Shown in pieces: positions 1 to 7,292 of a stretch of 10,981 nucleotides of DNA. Position numbers and translations under genes: made by a program. The DNA lies in the NCBI GenBank assembly GCA_002329625.1, contig DCTP01000077.1, positions 16,002-26,982 of the forward strand, given 5' to 3'. Source of the DNA: Leptolinea sp. UBA1437. Lineage in GTDB: Bacteria > Chloroflexota > Anaerolineae > Anaerolineales > Anaerolineaceae. Each line of letters starts with the position of its first letter. The first letter of the stretch is position 1. Below the pieces are notes generated by a model that worked only from the letters and a program-made list of their open reading frames with translations, searched no databases and was not told where the DNA came from.

Positions 1-1663
1 GTTCATCATTCTCCGCTAAACTGCGTAACCGATCCGCTTGCGATCGCGCTTTTCGAGCCGCCTCCTGTTGACGATGAATTTCGTCCAACAACGCTCCGGT
101 ATCCTGAACTTCGGGATCGATCGTTTCACGAGCATCCTCCAAAATTTCAGCGGGCAATCCCAATTTCTCGGCGATTAATAAAGCGTTTGAACGTCCGGGA
201 AGTCCGATACTGAGTCGATAGGTAGGCCTTAATGTTTTGAGATCAAATTCCATCGACGCATTGATCGCCCCCGGAGTCACATGAGCAAAAGTCTTGAGTT
301 CAGAAAAATGAGTCGCGACAAAGCACGGAATATGCTTTTTTATCAGATACTGCAGGATCGCCCGCGCTAAAGCCGAACCTTCCTGAGGATCGGTTCCTGA
401 CCCCAGTTCATCCAGCAAAACCAATGTTTTGGAATCGGCTTCTTTCAAAATTCGAATAATATTGGTAATATGCCCTGAAAATGTGGAGAGCGATTGCTCG
501 ATCGATTGCTCATCTCCGATATCCGCGAAGACATTCTTGAAAACCGAGATCTCCGAACCGGACCGGACGGGGATATGCAAACCGGATTGTGCCATCAGGA
601 TCAGCAGCCCAATTGTTTTGAGAGATACGGTCTTACCGCCAGTATTCGGTCCCGTTATGACAACCGCAAACGTTTCCTCATCCGGTACAACATCTATCGG
701 GACCGCGGTTTCCACCGGTAAAAGAGGATGCCGTGCCTGATAGAGTTTGATGACCGGATTCCCTGTTTTTTTATAGGGATCAACCAATAAAGGTTCCGCC
801 GCCCGTAAATCATCGGCATATTTGGCACACATTATGGCAAAGTCAATTTTCGCCAACGCCTCAACCGATTGTTCAATCTGATCGGCATAGTCACCGACAA
901 AAGCGGTCAAGTTTTGCAAAATTCGGATGATTTCATTTCGTTCATCCAGTTGTAATGCCTGATAAACATTATTCAATTCGACTGTCGCAAGCGGTTCCAC
1001 AAACAAGGTGGCTCCGCTTGAGGATTGATCATGAATAATCGATTTCAGTTGCCCTTTATATTCGGCTTTAAGAGGAATGACATACCGCCCGTTTCGTTGG
1101 GTAATGATCGGTTCCTGAAGCATCGGTTGATAGCGGGATTCCTTGACCATTTTCTCAAGTCTGCCCAACAATCGGTTATAAGAAAGGCGAATCTCCCGCC
1201 TTATCGACGTCAATTTCTCCGAAGCGCTGTCTAATACTTCTCCTCGATCATTGACCGTAAAATTAATCCGTTCGATTAAACCGGCCGGAGGAATCAAGTT
1301 TTCTGCGATCGCAGCTAAATTGGGATATTCCGCTTCATGATGGGACAAGGAACGATAAAGATCTCTGGCGATCGAAAGCGTATAAGCAATCTCCACAAAA
1401 GCTTTCGCTTCCAAAGTTCCCTGCTTCCGGGCGACTTCCAAGTACGGACGTAAATCACTGCAACCGCCGAGGCGAAAAGTGTCGTTGACACTTAACAATT
1501 TTCGAGCTTCGGTTGTCAGACTAAGCTTATAGCGAATGATCGAAGAATCCGTTTCGGGATGAAGGTTTTGTGCCATTTGTTCCGAAACATTAAAGCTTGC
1601 ATATTGCGCAAGTCTTCGAATGACTTCCGGATATTCCAGCATCTTGAGCGATTTTTTATCCAT
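1..1663 (-). CDS. mutS2: MutS2 ATPase (DNA mismatch-repair MutS paralogue), 3' end outside the window
   Basis: Partial gene: 554 codons are present and the frame stays open to the window edge. MutS2 proteins are usually near 780 residues, so the rest of the linker and the expected C-terminal Smr nuclease domain lie outside. Seen in the translation: an N-terminal helical clamp/core region starting MDKKSLKMLEYPEVIRRLAQ, a Walker A motif GPNTGGKT at residues 338-345, a Walker B region LVLLDELGSGTD with D418/E419, the ATHFSELK switch segment, and a charged helical stretch at the edge. Family knowledge: MutS2 dimers bind branched DNA or collided ribosomes and lack the MutS mismatch-reading domain, so the role is anti-recombination or ribosome rescue rather than classical mismatch repair. 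The ATG at 1663 is chosen because the resulting N-terminus fits the family; the upstream AAGTGG is a weak ribosome site. It lies 20 bases after the miaB stop, so it is probably co-transcribed with it. Confidence 0.95.
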   Translation of the reverse strand, partial: MDKKSLKMLEYPEVIRRLAQYASFNVSEQMAQNLHPETDSSIIRYKLSLTTEARKLLSVNDTFRLGGCSDLRPYLEVARKQGTLEAKAFVEIAYTLSIARDLYRSLSHHEAEYPNLAAIAENLIPPAGLIERINFTVNDRGEVLDSASEKLTSIRREIRLSYNRLLGRLEKMVKESRYQPMLQEPIITQRNGRYVIPLKAEYKGQLKSIIHDQSSSGATLFVEPLATVELNNVYQALQLDERNEIIRILQNLTAFVGDYADQIEQSVEALAKIDFAIMCAKYADDLRAAEPLLVDPYKKTGNPVIKLYQARHPLLPVETAVPIDVVPDEETFAVVITGPNTGGKTVSLKTIGLLILMAQSGLHIPVRSGSEISVFKNVFADIGDEQSIEQSLSTFSGHITNIIRILKEADSKTLVLLDELGSGTDPQEGSALARAILQYLIKKHIPCFVATHFSELKTFAHVTPGAINASMEFDLKTLRPTYRLSIGLPGRSNALLIAEKLGLPAEILEDARETIDPEVQDTGALLDEIHRQQEAARKARSQADRLRSLAENDE

Positions 1664-1683
1664 TTTTATCCACTTATCAATTG

Positions 1684-3006
1684 CTATACGAGTTCACCGA
1701 TCATCGTCCAGGGTCCCGTCCAATTCATTTTCACCGGTAAAATCAGACCTGTCAAATCCGATTCGCTTTCGACATAGACCAAGTCCATATGCTCTGTTCT
1801 TCCCATCCAACGGCCTTTTTGTTTTTCTTCAAACAGCACAGGAAGAATTTTCCCTTCCAAAGTCGCGTGAAGCTCGGTCGCAATCCGTTCCTGCAACGTC
1901 TCAACAGCCCGAAAACGCCGCCATTTTTCCTCATCAGGGACATCATCCGGCATCGTCCGCTCTGATAAAGTACCTTTTCGCGGAGAATAACGGGCAAGAT
2001 GTACCACATTTAGTTTCAAGTCCGCAAGTTGTCGGAACGTATCTTCAAATTGCGCTTCTGTTTCTCCGGGAAACCCGACAATAATATCCGTCCCGATCGA
2101 GACCCCCGGTATCTTTTCGCGGATATGAGAAATCAAATTACGATACTCCTCATCCGTATAACCGCGCCGCATATTTTCAAGCACCATGTTATTGCCGGCT
2201 TGTGCCGGAACTTCAATATGTTTCATGACCTTCGGTAACTCACGCACCGTATCCAAGAGTTCGTCCGTTATCCAATTCGGGTGGCTGGTCAAAAAACGAA
2301 TTCGTTCGATGCCGGGGATTTCATGTATTTCCCGCAGCAGTTCAGCCAAGGTCGGATAACCGGCTGTATCCAATCCGTAACGGTCTACGATTTGTCCCAA
2401 CAAGGTGACTTCTTTCACACCTTGCTCAGCCAATGACCGCGCATGATCAAGTATTTCTTGGGGATTGCGGCTTCTTTCCGCTCCGCGCTTATACGGAATA
2501 ATACAGTAAGCACAGGCATGAGAACAGCCGTAAACAATCGGGATGAAGCCGGTGACCGAGTTTTTTCGCCGATTAGCCGGCAAGGTCAGTTTGCCCGGTT
2601 CCCAAATCGCTTCCGCGTCAACATTCCGGGATGCTGATGCTTCACCGATATACTCCCGCCGAATCAAAAAATCGATAATCGGCTTCGGATTGGAGGGCGG
2701 TGCAAAAACATCGACATAAGGCAATTTTTTGCGAATCTCCGTCTGATCTTTAAATCCGACCATACAACCCATTACGCCTAACACCAGATCCGGATTTTTC
2801 TTTTTGAGCGGTTTCAGCGAGCTGAGCCTGCCGATCGCTTTATCCTCGGCACTTTGCCGAACCATGCAGGTATTCAAGACAATCACATCCGCTTCTTCGA
2901 TGATCAGTGATTCGCTATACCCCAAACGTTCCAATGCGGATGCCAATCGCTGAGAGTCAGCCACATTCATCTGGCAACCTTCAGTCCAAATATAATATTT
3001 CATCAT
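1684..3006 (-). CDS. miaB: MiaB, tRNA-2-methylthio-N6-dimethylallyladenosine synthase (radical SAM)
   Basis: Radical-SAM methylthiotransferase that adds a methylthio group to (dimethylallyl)adenosine 37 of tRNAs reading UNN codons. All three expected parts are visible. The N-terminal UPF0004 domain has the auxiliary-cluster cysteines C11 (EGCQMN), C47 (NTCMVR) and C81 (MGCM). The radical SAM core carries CSHACAYC with C161, C165 and C168. A C-terminal TRAM-like segment spans about residues 375-440. The length of 440 is normal. The usual LLGQNVNSY segment reads LLGQIVDRYG here, which I take as lineage variation (Chloroflexota-like) rather than damage. The start is a double ATG (3006 and 3003); a weak GAAAG lies 9 bases before the first. 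A 127-base gap separates it from the upstream methyltransferase, so it may have its own promoter, although I see no clear one. The related family MtaB is less likely, because the cysteine spacing and the EGCQMN motif fit MiaB. Confidence 0.93.
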   Translation of the reverse strand: MMKYYIWTEGCQMNVADSQRLASALERLGYSESLIIEEADVIVLNTCMVRQSAEDKAIGRLSSLKPLKKKNPDLVLGVMGCMVGFKDQTEIRKKLPYVDVFAPPSNPKPIIDFLIRREYIGEASASRNVDAEAIWEPGKLTLPANRRKNSVTGFIPIVYGCSHACAYCIIPYKRGAERSRNPQEILDHARSLAEQGVKEVTLLGQIVDRYGLDTAGYPTLAELLREIHEIPGIERIRFLTSHPNWITDELLDTVRELPKVMKHIEVPAQAGNNMVLENMRRGYTDEEYRNLISHIREKIPGVSIGTDIIVGFPGETEAQFEDTFRQLADLKLNVVHLARYSPRKGTLSERTMPDDVPDEEKWRRFRAVETLQERIATELHATLEGKILPVLFEEKQKGRWMGRTEHMDLVYVESESDLTGLILPVKMNWTGPWTMIGELV

Positions 3007-3133
3007 TCAATCATACTTTCATACATTCAAACGATCCGGAAAAGGAACAGCCATTCCCAAGAATTCTCATCCGAATATGTTTAAATCTTTCGATTCGTTC
3101 CGATTTTTATCGTCGTAAACTGTAAACAAGCTG

Positions 3134-3898
3134 TCAACCTTTTTTCTCAATCACCCAAAAATGGGAAAGGCCCAGCACTTTCAAGGGAGTTTTTTCTAAA
3201 AAAAGTAAGATTTTTCGCAGCATCAGTCCCAATCCCTTTGAACGGGCAATAATATTATCATAAGCGCCGAAAATGACCGTCCTGGAAATGACTTCGACCG
3301 GAAGACCATTCAATTTGCGCAGCAAATCCTTGGTCGTATATACGTTCACATGCGGTGCCAATTTATCTCTTAATTTACGCGGTAGATAATTGACCCCAAA
3401 CTTATTTCCAAAATGGTATTTCCCTTTCCAATAAATTCCATGAGTTTCAAAAGGATACCAACGATTGGGGCAAAACAAAATCAACCTTCCTCCCGGCTTC
3501 AGGCAACGAACTATTTCTCGCAGGCAAGCAACATCATCATCCACATGTTCCAATACTTCATGACTCAAAACCAGATCAAATGTATCTTCCGGAAACGGCA
3601 ACTCTTCTCCCACGGCATTAATGATGGATGACCGTTCGCCACCGACCAGGTTTAAAGCTTCCCGTGCCCGACCAAATTCCACTTCCAATCCGACGCTGAA
3701 AGTTGCAACGGGAGCTAGTCTTTTAAGATAAGCCCCGACACCGCAACCGTTTTCCAGAACAACCCCGCTGTCTCGACCTTCGGCAGCTGTTTGGATCATT
3801 TTCAATCTGCGTTTTTGACCGTCCCGCCAAACGTAAGATGGCTCTCCCCGTTCGGCTGCCTGTGCGGAAATTTTCTGTGAATAATCGTCGTTCCCCAA
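3134..3898 (-). CDS. Class I SAM-dependent methyltransferase
   Basis: A 254-residue Rossmann-fold methyltransferase of the Methyltransf_11/UbiE-like type. Motif I is VLENGCGVGAYLK (residues 47-59; the usual D-x-G-x-G appears as E-N-G-C-G). An acidic ribose-binding residue follows in GLEVE (about 72). Motif II/IV is DTFDLVLSHEVLEHVDD (105-121) and the post-motif is LKPGGRLILF (133-142). There is no signal peptide and no clear membrane span, although the C-terminal stretch (about 222-247) is hydrophobic. The substrate cannot be read from the sequence; similar proteins act on lipids, quinones, sugars or small metabolites. The start is TTG: GAAGGA lies 7 bases upstream inside the last codons of the kinase gene, and the next in-frame ATG (residue 34) would leave a shorter N-terminus. 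The 4-base gap after the kinase stop implies translational coupling, so the two are likely made together. Confidence 0.85.
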   Translation of the reverse strand: MGNDDYSQKISAQAAERGEPSYVWRDGQKRRLKMIQTAAEGRDSGVVLENGCGVGAYLKRLAPVATFSVGLEVEFGRAREALNLVGGERSSIINAVGEELPFPEDTFDLVLSHEVLEHVDDDVACLREIVRCLKPGGRLILFCPNRWYPFETHGIYWKGKYHFGNKFGVNYLPRKLRDKLAPHVNVYTTKDLLRKLNGLPVEVISRTVIFGAYDNIIARSKGLGLMLRKILLFLEKTPLKVLGLSHFWVIEKKG

Positions 3899-3902
3899 GA
3901 GT

Positions 3903-5600
3903 TTATCCTTCTTTCGCCGTTTTCGGAAGCCAAACTTCCAGTTTCGTACCCTTGCCGGGTTTGGATGTCATTTCCAGTTTTCCGCCGAGATTCTCCGCCC
4001 GGGCAAACATATTGTTTATACCATGGCTCTCCGGTTTTCGGCCTCTCGTCGGATCAAATCCACTCCCGTTGTCCTGAACAATCAAAACATACCGATCCGT
4101 TTCCTCCGTAAAAGTTATCATCACTTGGGTTGCTTTGGCATGCTTGGTAATATTCGCCAACGCTTCTTTACAGATCATATAGAAAGCATTCGCATAATCC
4201 TCGGAAATTTGATCCAATGTCTCAACCTTGGGGTCAAAAACGGTTGTCACCAAAGTGTTCGAATAAAAATCATTCCCCAATCGACGCAAACTTTGAATCA
4301 GATTCTCACCGGTCAAGCGTGCCGGTTTGAGATCCATAATATAGGATCGGATATCCCGGATCGTTGCGTTTAATGCATCAATGGACGCCTGGATTTGTTC
4401 CTCAATTTTTTCGGGATTCTCTTTTGCCAAAATGCGGGCATGCTCCAACGTCAACCCCACACCGTAAATAGATTGAATGACGCCGTCATGTAAATCCATG
4501 CTGATGCGTTCCCGTTCTTCCAGAATGGCAACCCTTTTTCTTTGCAATGTCAAACGATAATCCTGAATCAAAGTTGCCATCCAACTGCTGATCGAAGACA
4601 AAAATTGAAGATTTAACGTATCTTTTTCATCCACCAATTTTGTACCGAGACAAGAGACTCCCACCACACCTTCACTGGTAATAAGAGGAAGGATTGCAAC
4701 ATAGTTTAGATCAACCGTTGTCGCTCTTTTCTGATTGATAATTTCCAGTTCTTCCTCTGAAAGCAAATAATTCCGCTTAGATTGTGCCACTTTTCCGACA
4801 ATTCCCTGTCCCATCTGAACAGTCGAAAACCCAAACAAACTGGTAGGCAGATTGTGCCCTTCTTTGAATACAATTTTGAACTGATTGGGAGCGTCATCAT
4901 CCCGCAAAAAAACTTCTCCGACAACCAAATCCAGATATCCCATCACCTGATGCATCGTCTCGTGAACGATCGCATCCTGGTTTTCTGTGGACGAAGCGGA
5001 AATCTTTGCCAGTTCATTCAGTAAAGCCAGATCCTCATTTCGCTTCGCAAGCATCTGCTCCCGATTGGCAATTCGCTCATAAATTATCGTATTATTGATC
5101 CCAAACCCAGCATATCGCGCCAAAATCTCGATAAATTTTTGATCGATCGAATCAAATTGAGGGGCACCAATCTTATTCAGCAAAATAATCGACCCCATTT
5201 TCTCCTTGCCATAAAAAATAGGGACATACAGTAAGGAGCTGATAAAAGGTCTTTTCGCGGGGAAAATATTGTAATTTTCGGGAAGGTCTTTTCCTCTGGC
5301 GATATTAATGATTGCATCCGAATGGATATTGCGAATCGGCTGACCGGCAGCTTCCTCGTCGCTGTGAATCAAATCCAATTCAACCTGAGTAAAACCGCGT
5401 AAGACGATTTTTGTAAAGGTATCTTCCTCATCCGTTGTACCACAGACACAATAGGTCGCATTTGTGACTGAAATTGCAATCTCCGCCGTTCGATTCAACA
5501 ACGATTCAATCGAAATTTCGTTGAGCAAATTCAGGCAATCCTGATAAAACGAATCAATTTTCGGGATAATTTCCCCTACACCGGCTGTCTTCATATTCAA
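3903..5600 (-). CDS. Soluble sensor histidine kinase, two GAF domains, NarL/DegS (HisKA_3) type
   Basis: A 565-residue cytosolic kinase without membrane segments. Two GAF-like sensor domains lie at about residues 27-170 and 185-345, joined by a helical linker with coiled-coil character (about 172-200). The dimerisation/phosphoacceptor helix reads ERERISMDLHDGVIQSIYG, with H371 as the expected phosphorylated histidine. The HATPase domain shows an N box (EALANITKHA, 479-488), a G1 box (DNGSGF, 510-515) and a G2 box (SHGINNM, 525-531). This is the architecture of kinases that pair with LuxR/NarL-type response regulators, but none is encoded next to it in the window. The ligand is unknown; GAF domains bind small molecules or redox cofactors. 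C51 and C53 (YCVCGT) in GAF1 could be redox- or metal-sensitive, but that is speculation. The start is probably TTG at 5600, although ATG at 5594 is possible; an in-frame stop at 5609-5607 rules out a longer protein. Confidence 0.9.
   Translation of the reverse strand: MNMKTAGVGEIIPKIDSFYQDCLNLLNEISIESLLNRTAEIAISVTNATYCVCGTTDEEDTFTKIVLRGFTQVELDLIHSDEEAAGQPIRNIHSDAIINIARGKDLPENYNIFPAKRPFISSLLYVPIFYGKEKMGSIILLNKIGAPQFDSIDQKFIEILARYAGFGINNTIIYERIANREQMLAKRNEDLALLNELAKISASSTENQDAIVHETMHQVMGYLDLVVGEVFLRDDDAPNQFKIVFKEGHNLPTSLFGFSTVQMGQGIVGKVAQSKRNYLLSEEELEIINQKRATTVDLNYVAILPLITSEGVVGVSCLGTKLVDEKDTLNLQFLSSISSWMATLIQDYRLTLQRKRVAILEERERISMDLHDGVIQSIYGVGLTLEHARILAKENPEKIEEQIQASIDALNATIRDIRSYIMDLKPARLTGENLIQSLRRLGNDFYSNTLVTTVFDPKVETLDQISEDYANAFYMICKEALANITKHAKATQVMITFTEETDRYVLIVQDNGSGFDPTRGRKPESHGINNMFARAENLGGKLEMTSKPGKGTKLEVWLPKTAKEG
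3906..3910 (-). promoter_or_regulatory. Ribosome binding site AAGGA supporting a TTG start of the methyltransferase
   Basis: On the minus strand AAGGA (within GAAGGATAAACTCTTG) lies 7 bases before the TTG at 3898 and overlaps the last codons of the kinase gene. This spacing decides for the TTG over the internal ATG at residue 34, and it fits ribosome re-initiation after the kinase TAA. Confidence 0.6.
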
Positions 5601-5601
5601 T

Positions 5602-5637
5602 TTATTTTACCTTGAACCTATATAAAACCCGACTCAA
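5602..5637 (-). other. Possible 11-residue leader ORF before the kinase gene
   Basis: A near-perfect Shine-Dalgarno AAGGAGG lies on the minus strand at 5656-5650, but the kinase frame is closed by a stop at 5609-5607, so this site cannot serve the kinase. Twelve bases further on, a TTG opens a frame reading MSRVLYRFKVK and stopping at 5604-5602, one base before the kinase TTG. This could be a coupled leader peptide. The spacing is longer than ideal and the ORF is tiny, so a chance occurrence is quite possible. Confidence 0.15.
5610..5613 (-). promoter_or_regulatory. Ribosome binding site AAGG for the kinase, favouring TTG at 5600
   Basis: Minus-strand AAGG ends 9 bases before the TTG at 5600 and 15 bases before the ATG at 5594. 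The shorter spacing is the better fit, so the N-terminus is probably MNMKTAG rather than MKTAG. The difference is two residues and has no effect on the domain reading. Confidence 0.45.
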
Positions 5638-5717
5638 ATTGTCGTAAATCCTCCTTATAATGTACGGTTTATCACTCCGATTTGTTCATTTCATTGATTT
5701 TCTCTTTTTATTATTCA

Positions 5718-5733
5718 ACTTTAATATTAAAGT
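5718..5733. promoter_or_regulatory. 16-bp perfect palindrome, candidate operator
   Basis: ACTTTAATATTAAAGT is its own reverse complement over all 16 bases. It ends 14 bases before the TATAAT at 5748-5753, so it covers the place where the -35 element would be (about 5724-5730), and no good -35 hexamer is present there. This is a typical position for a dimeric regulator. The sequence is AT-rich, which raises the chance of a fortuitous palindrome. Confidence 0.4.
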
Positions 5734-5789
5734 AACGGATTCTCTACTATAATTATGAAAAAGAAGCATTTGCGATCTTAATAACGGAT
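5733..5789 (+). repeat. Direct repeat TAACGGAT flanking the -10 box
   Basis: TAACGGAT occurs at 5733-5740 and again at 5782-5789, 49 bases apart start to start, each preceded by TTAA within a few bases. One copy abuts the palindrome upstream of the -10, the other lies in the untranslated leader. The pair could be binding sites for one regulator. The same 8-mer also occurs inside the NYN gene near 6464, so chance is not excluded. Confidence 0.25.
5748..5753 (+). promoter_or_regulatory. -10 box (TATAAT) of the rightward four-gene operon
   Basis: A perfect TATAAT lies 57 bases before the GTG at 5811, giving a predicted leader of about 50 bases. The -35 position holds TATTAA at 17-base spacing, a poor match, so the promoter may be weak or may need an activator, for instance at the overlapping palindrome. 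Confidence 0.5.
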
Positions 5790-5796
5790 CGAGAAT

Positions 5797-5804
5797 AAAG
5801 GAAG
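5797..5804 (+). promoter_or_regulatory. Ribosome binding site AAAGGAAG for the GTG start at 5811
   Basis: AAAGGAAG ends 6 bases before GTG at 5811. The good match and spacing support the GTG start of the NYN-domain gene. Confidence 0.6.
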
Positions 5805-5810
5805 AAATAA

Positions 5811-6650
5811 GTGGCGAAAAAGCAGGAAATAGAAAATAATAGTTTCACAATCCGGGATATCACTGACGTTACACCCGCTCAGAGAATTGCGGTATTGATT
5901 GACGGTGATAATGCACAAGCCTCTTTGATTGACAAAATTCTTGCGGAAATAACCAAATACGGATTAATCACCATTCGACGAATCTATGGGGACTGGACAG
6001 CATCCAATATGAGCGGGTGGAAGGATGTTTTGCAGACTCATGCCATTCAACCTATTCAGCAATTTCGCTACACAACCGGTAAAAATGCGACGGATAGCGC
6101 GATGATCATCGATGCGATGGATATCTTTTATTCGGGAACGGTCGATGCGTTTTGCCTGGTTTCAAGCGACAGCGATTATACACGATTGGCAACCCGCATT
6201 CGCGAACAGGGACTTTTTGTTATGGGGATCGGTAAGAAGACCACACCCCGTGCCTTTGTCAACGCTTGTGATCTGTTTGTCTATACAGAGAACTTGGTCC
6301 CGCAGAACGAACCATTAAAAAGCGCCGGAACAACCGCCAATTCATCGCATAAGAAGAAAACCGCCAAAACCGCCGAATCCAATCCGACATCGGATGCCGA
6401 AAACGGCAATTCACCCGACCCGCTGCCGTTGTTACGGAGTGCTTTTGACCTTGCGACCCGTGATAACGGATGGGCTTTTCTCGGCACTCTGGGGCATCAC
6501 TTGCAGCAATTGGATCCGGGTTTTGATTCCCGGACTTTTGGTTATCGACAGTTATCTTTGTTGATTCAGGCTTATCCGGATGTGATCGAAACCAAAGAAG
6601 TCAAGGGAGCCGACGGAACTTCGACGATTTATGCTCGTTTGAAGTCATAA
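5811..6650 (+). CDS. NYN-domain (PIN-like) protein with C-terminal OST-HTH/LOTUS domain
   Basis: A 279-residue protein. Residues 25-162 form a LabA/DUF88-type NYN domain: AVLIDGDNA (D31, D33), the TGKNATDSAM segment (D95), a conserved D101/D104 helix, and LVSSDSDYTRLA (D120, D122). These acidic residues are where a PIN/NYN nuclease binds metal and cuts RNA, so the site looks intact. A low-complexity, lysine- and serine-rich linker spans about 165-204. Residues 205-278 match an OST-HTH/LOTUS winged-helix fold (GWAFLGTLGHHLQQLDPGFD, then YRQLSLLIQAYPDVIE), a domain known to bind RNA, including G-quadruplex RNA, or partner proteins. NYN plus OST-HTH is a known bacterial pairing whose cellular target is mostly unknown. 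GTG start with a good ribosome site. It is first in a four-gene run; the next gene starts 19 bases after its stop. Confidence 0.88.
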   Translation: MAKKQEIENNSFTIRDITDVTPAQRIAVLIDGDNAQASLIDKILAEITKYGLITIRRIYGDWTASNMSGWKDVLQTHAIQPIQQFRYTTGKNATDSAMIIDAMDIFYSGTVDAFCLVSSDSDYTRLATRIREQGLFVMGIGKKTTPRAFVNACDLFVYTENLVPQNEPLKSAGTTANSSHKKKTAKTAESNPTSDAENGNSPDPLPLLRSAFDLATRDNGWAFLGTLGHHLQQLDPGFDSRTFGYRQLSLLIQAYPDVIETKEVKGADGTSTIYARLKS

Positions 6651-6669
6651 CCGGAAAGAGAATATCGAA

Positions 6670-7278
6670 ATGGCATCTTCTTCTTTTTTATCTTCCGTTC
6701 GGGCGACAATCGAACCATGCAAAAAAGGTTTTAAGAGAAAATTTCCGATCTGGATGTGGCAATCCGGTTTGGGGAATGTTCTGAACGCATTTCCTTCCAT
6801 AACCGGCGAGCAGGTGGTTATTATCCTTCCGGACAATACCAAATTGGCTTTGAATTGTACCGAAAAAGACGATGTCGTTTATGCTTTACTGCCGGCTATG
6901 GAGAATCCGGAGATCTACCGGACTTTGGTTGCCAATCCCGCCGTCCAAATCTGGTCAAAAAACGGCTGGTATAACGCCGATGCCCGTTTGTTGACTTTCG
7001 AAGAAACCGCGAAAACTATATCTTCCTTTCAACCGGAATCATTCTTCGGGAAAATCGGCGCATCTTTACGCAATCCAGATCAGGATGCTCGAATCCGTAT
7101 GATCGAAATCCGAAGAATATCGGCCTGTACGGGTGAAAAAGGGCCGGGACAATATGCTTGGGTATGGGCTGCTTCATCCCTGTTCTTCTTCTTTTCTTGG
7201 GCGCATCAAAGAAAAATAAACAAACGGACAGCCCGTAAATTAAAGGTCTGTTCGAGTCAATCGAATAAGAAAAAGTGA
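6670..7278 (+). CDS. Split-barrel nitroreductase/F420-dependent-oxidoreductase-like protein with C-terminal membrane anchor
   Basis: A 202-residue protein. The middle part (about 25-150) resembles the deazaflavin (F420)-dependent nitroreductase/DUF385 split-barrel family. There is an N-terminal aromatic/basic helix (FPIWMWQSGLGNVLN), beta-strand stretches, the pattern YRTLVANPAVQIWSKNGWYNADARLL (residues 83-108, family form: residues-NP-V then an aromatic turn and A-R-x-L), and EE followed by a helix. Family members are usually near 130-150 residues. The excess here is a hydrophobic segment at 161-178 (YAWVWAASSLFFFFSW) followed by a strongly basic tail rich in K/R. By the positive-inside rule this would anchor the protein with its barrel outside or tail inside. 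GGAAAG lies 9 bases before the ATG. The family call is by pattern only and the cofactor (F420, FMN or none) cannot be told. Confidence 0.5.
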   Translation: MASSSFLSSVRATIEPCKKGFKRKFPIWMWQSGLGNVLNAFPSITGEQVVIILPDNTKLALNCTEKDDVVYALLPAMENPEIYRTLVANPAVQIWSKNGWYNADARLLTFEETAKTISSFQPESFFGKIGASLRNPDQDARIRMIEIRRISACTGEKGPGQYAWVWAASSLFFFFSWAHQRKINKRTARKLKVCSSQSNKKK

Positions 7279-7292
7279 TAAGAAGGTGAACC

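Noticed and set aside
429..740. Open frames on the plus strand inside mutS2
   Set aside because: They lie opposite the conserved MutS2 ATPase motifs and read as low-quality mirror translations.
1667..1675. TTATCCACT DnaA-box-like 9-mer before mutS2
   Set aside because: A single 8/9 match overlapping the gene start; isolated matches of this quality are expected by chance.
1620..2084. A 154-codon open frame on the plus strand over the miaB end and mutS2 start
   Set aside because: It is antisense to two confidently identified genes, has no domain-like content and no ribosome site.
5619..5624. TATATA as a minus-strand -10 box for the kinase
   Set aside because: The transcript would start on the ribosome binding site at 5613-5610, and the -35 match is poor.
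5656..5661. A second plus-strand TATAAT
   Set aside because: No -35 partner at usable spacing, and it lies 150 bases before the first plus-strand gene; the box at 5748 is better placed.
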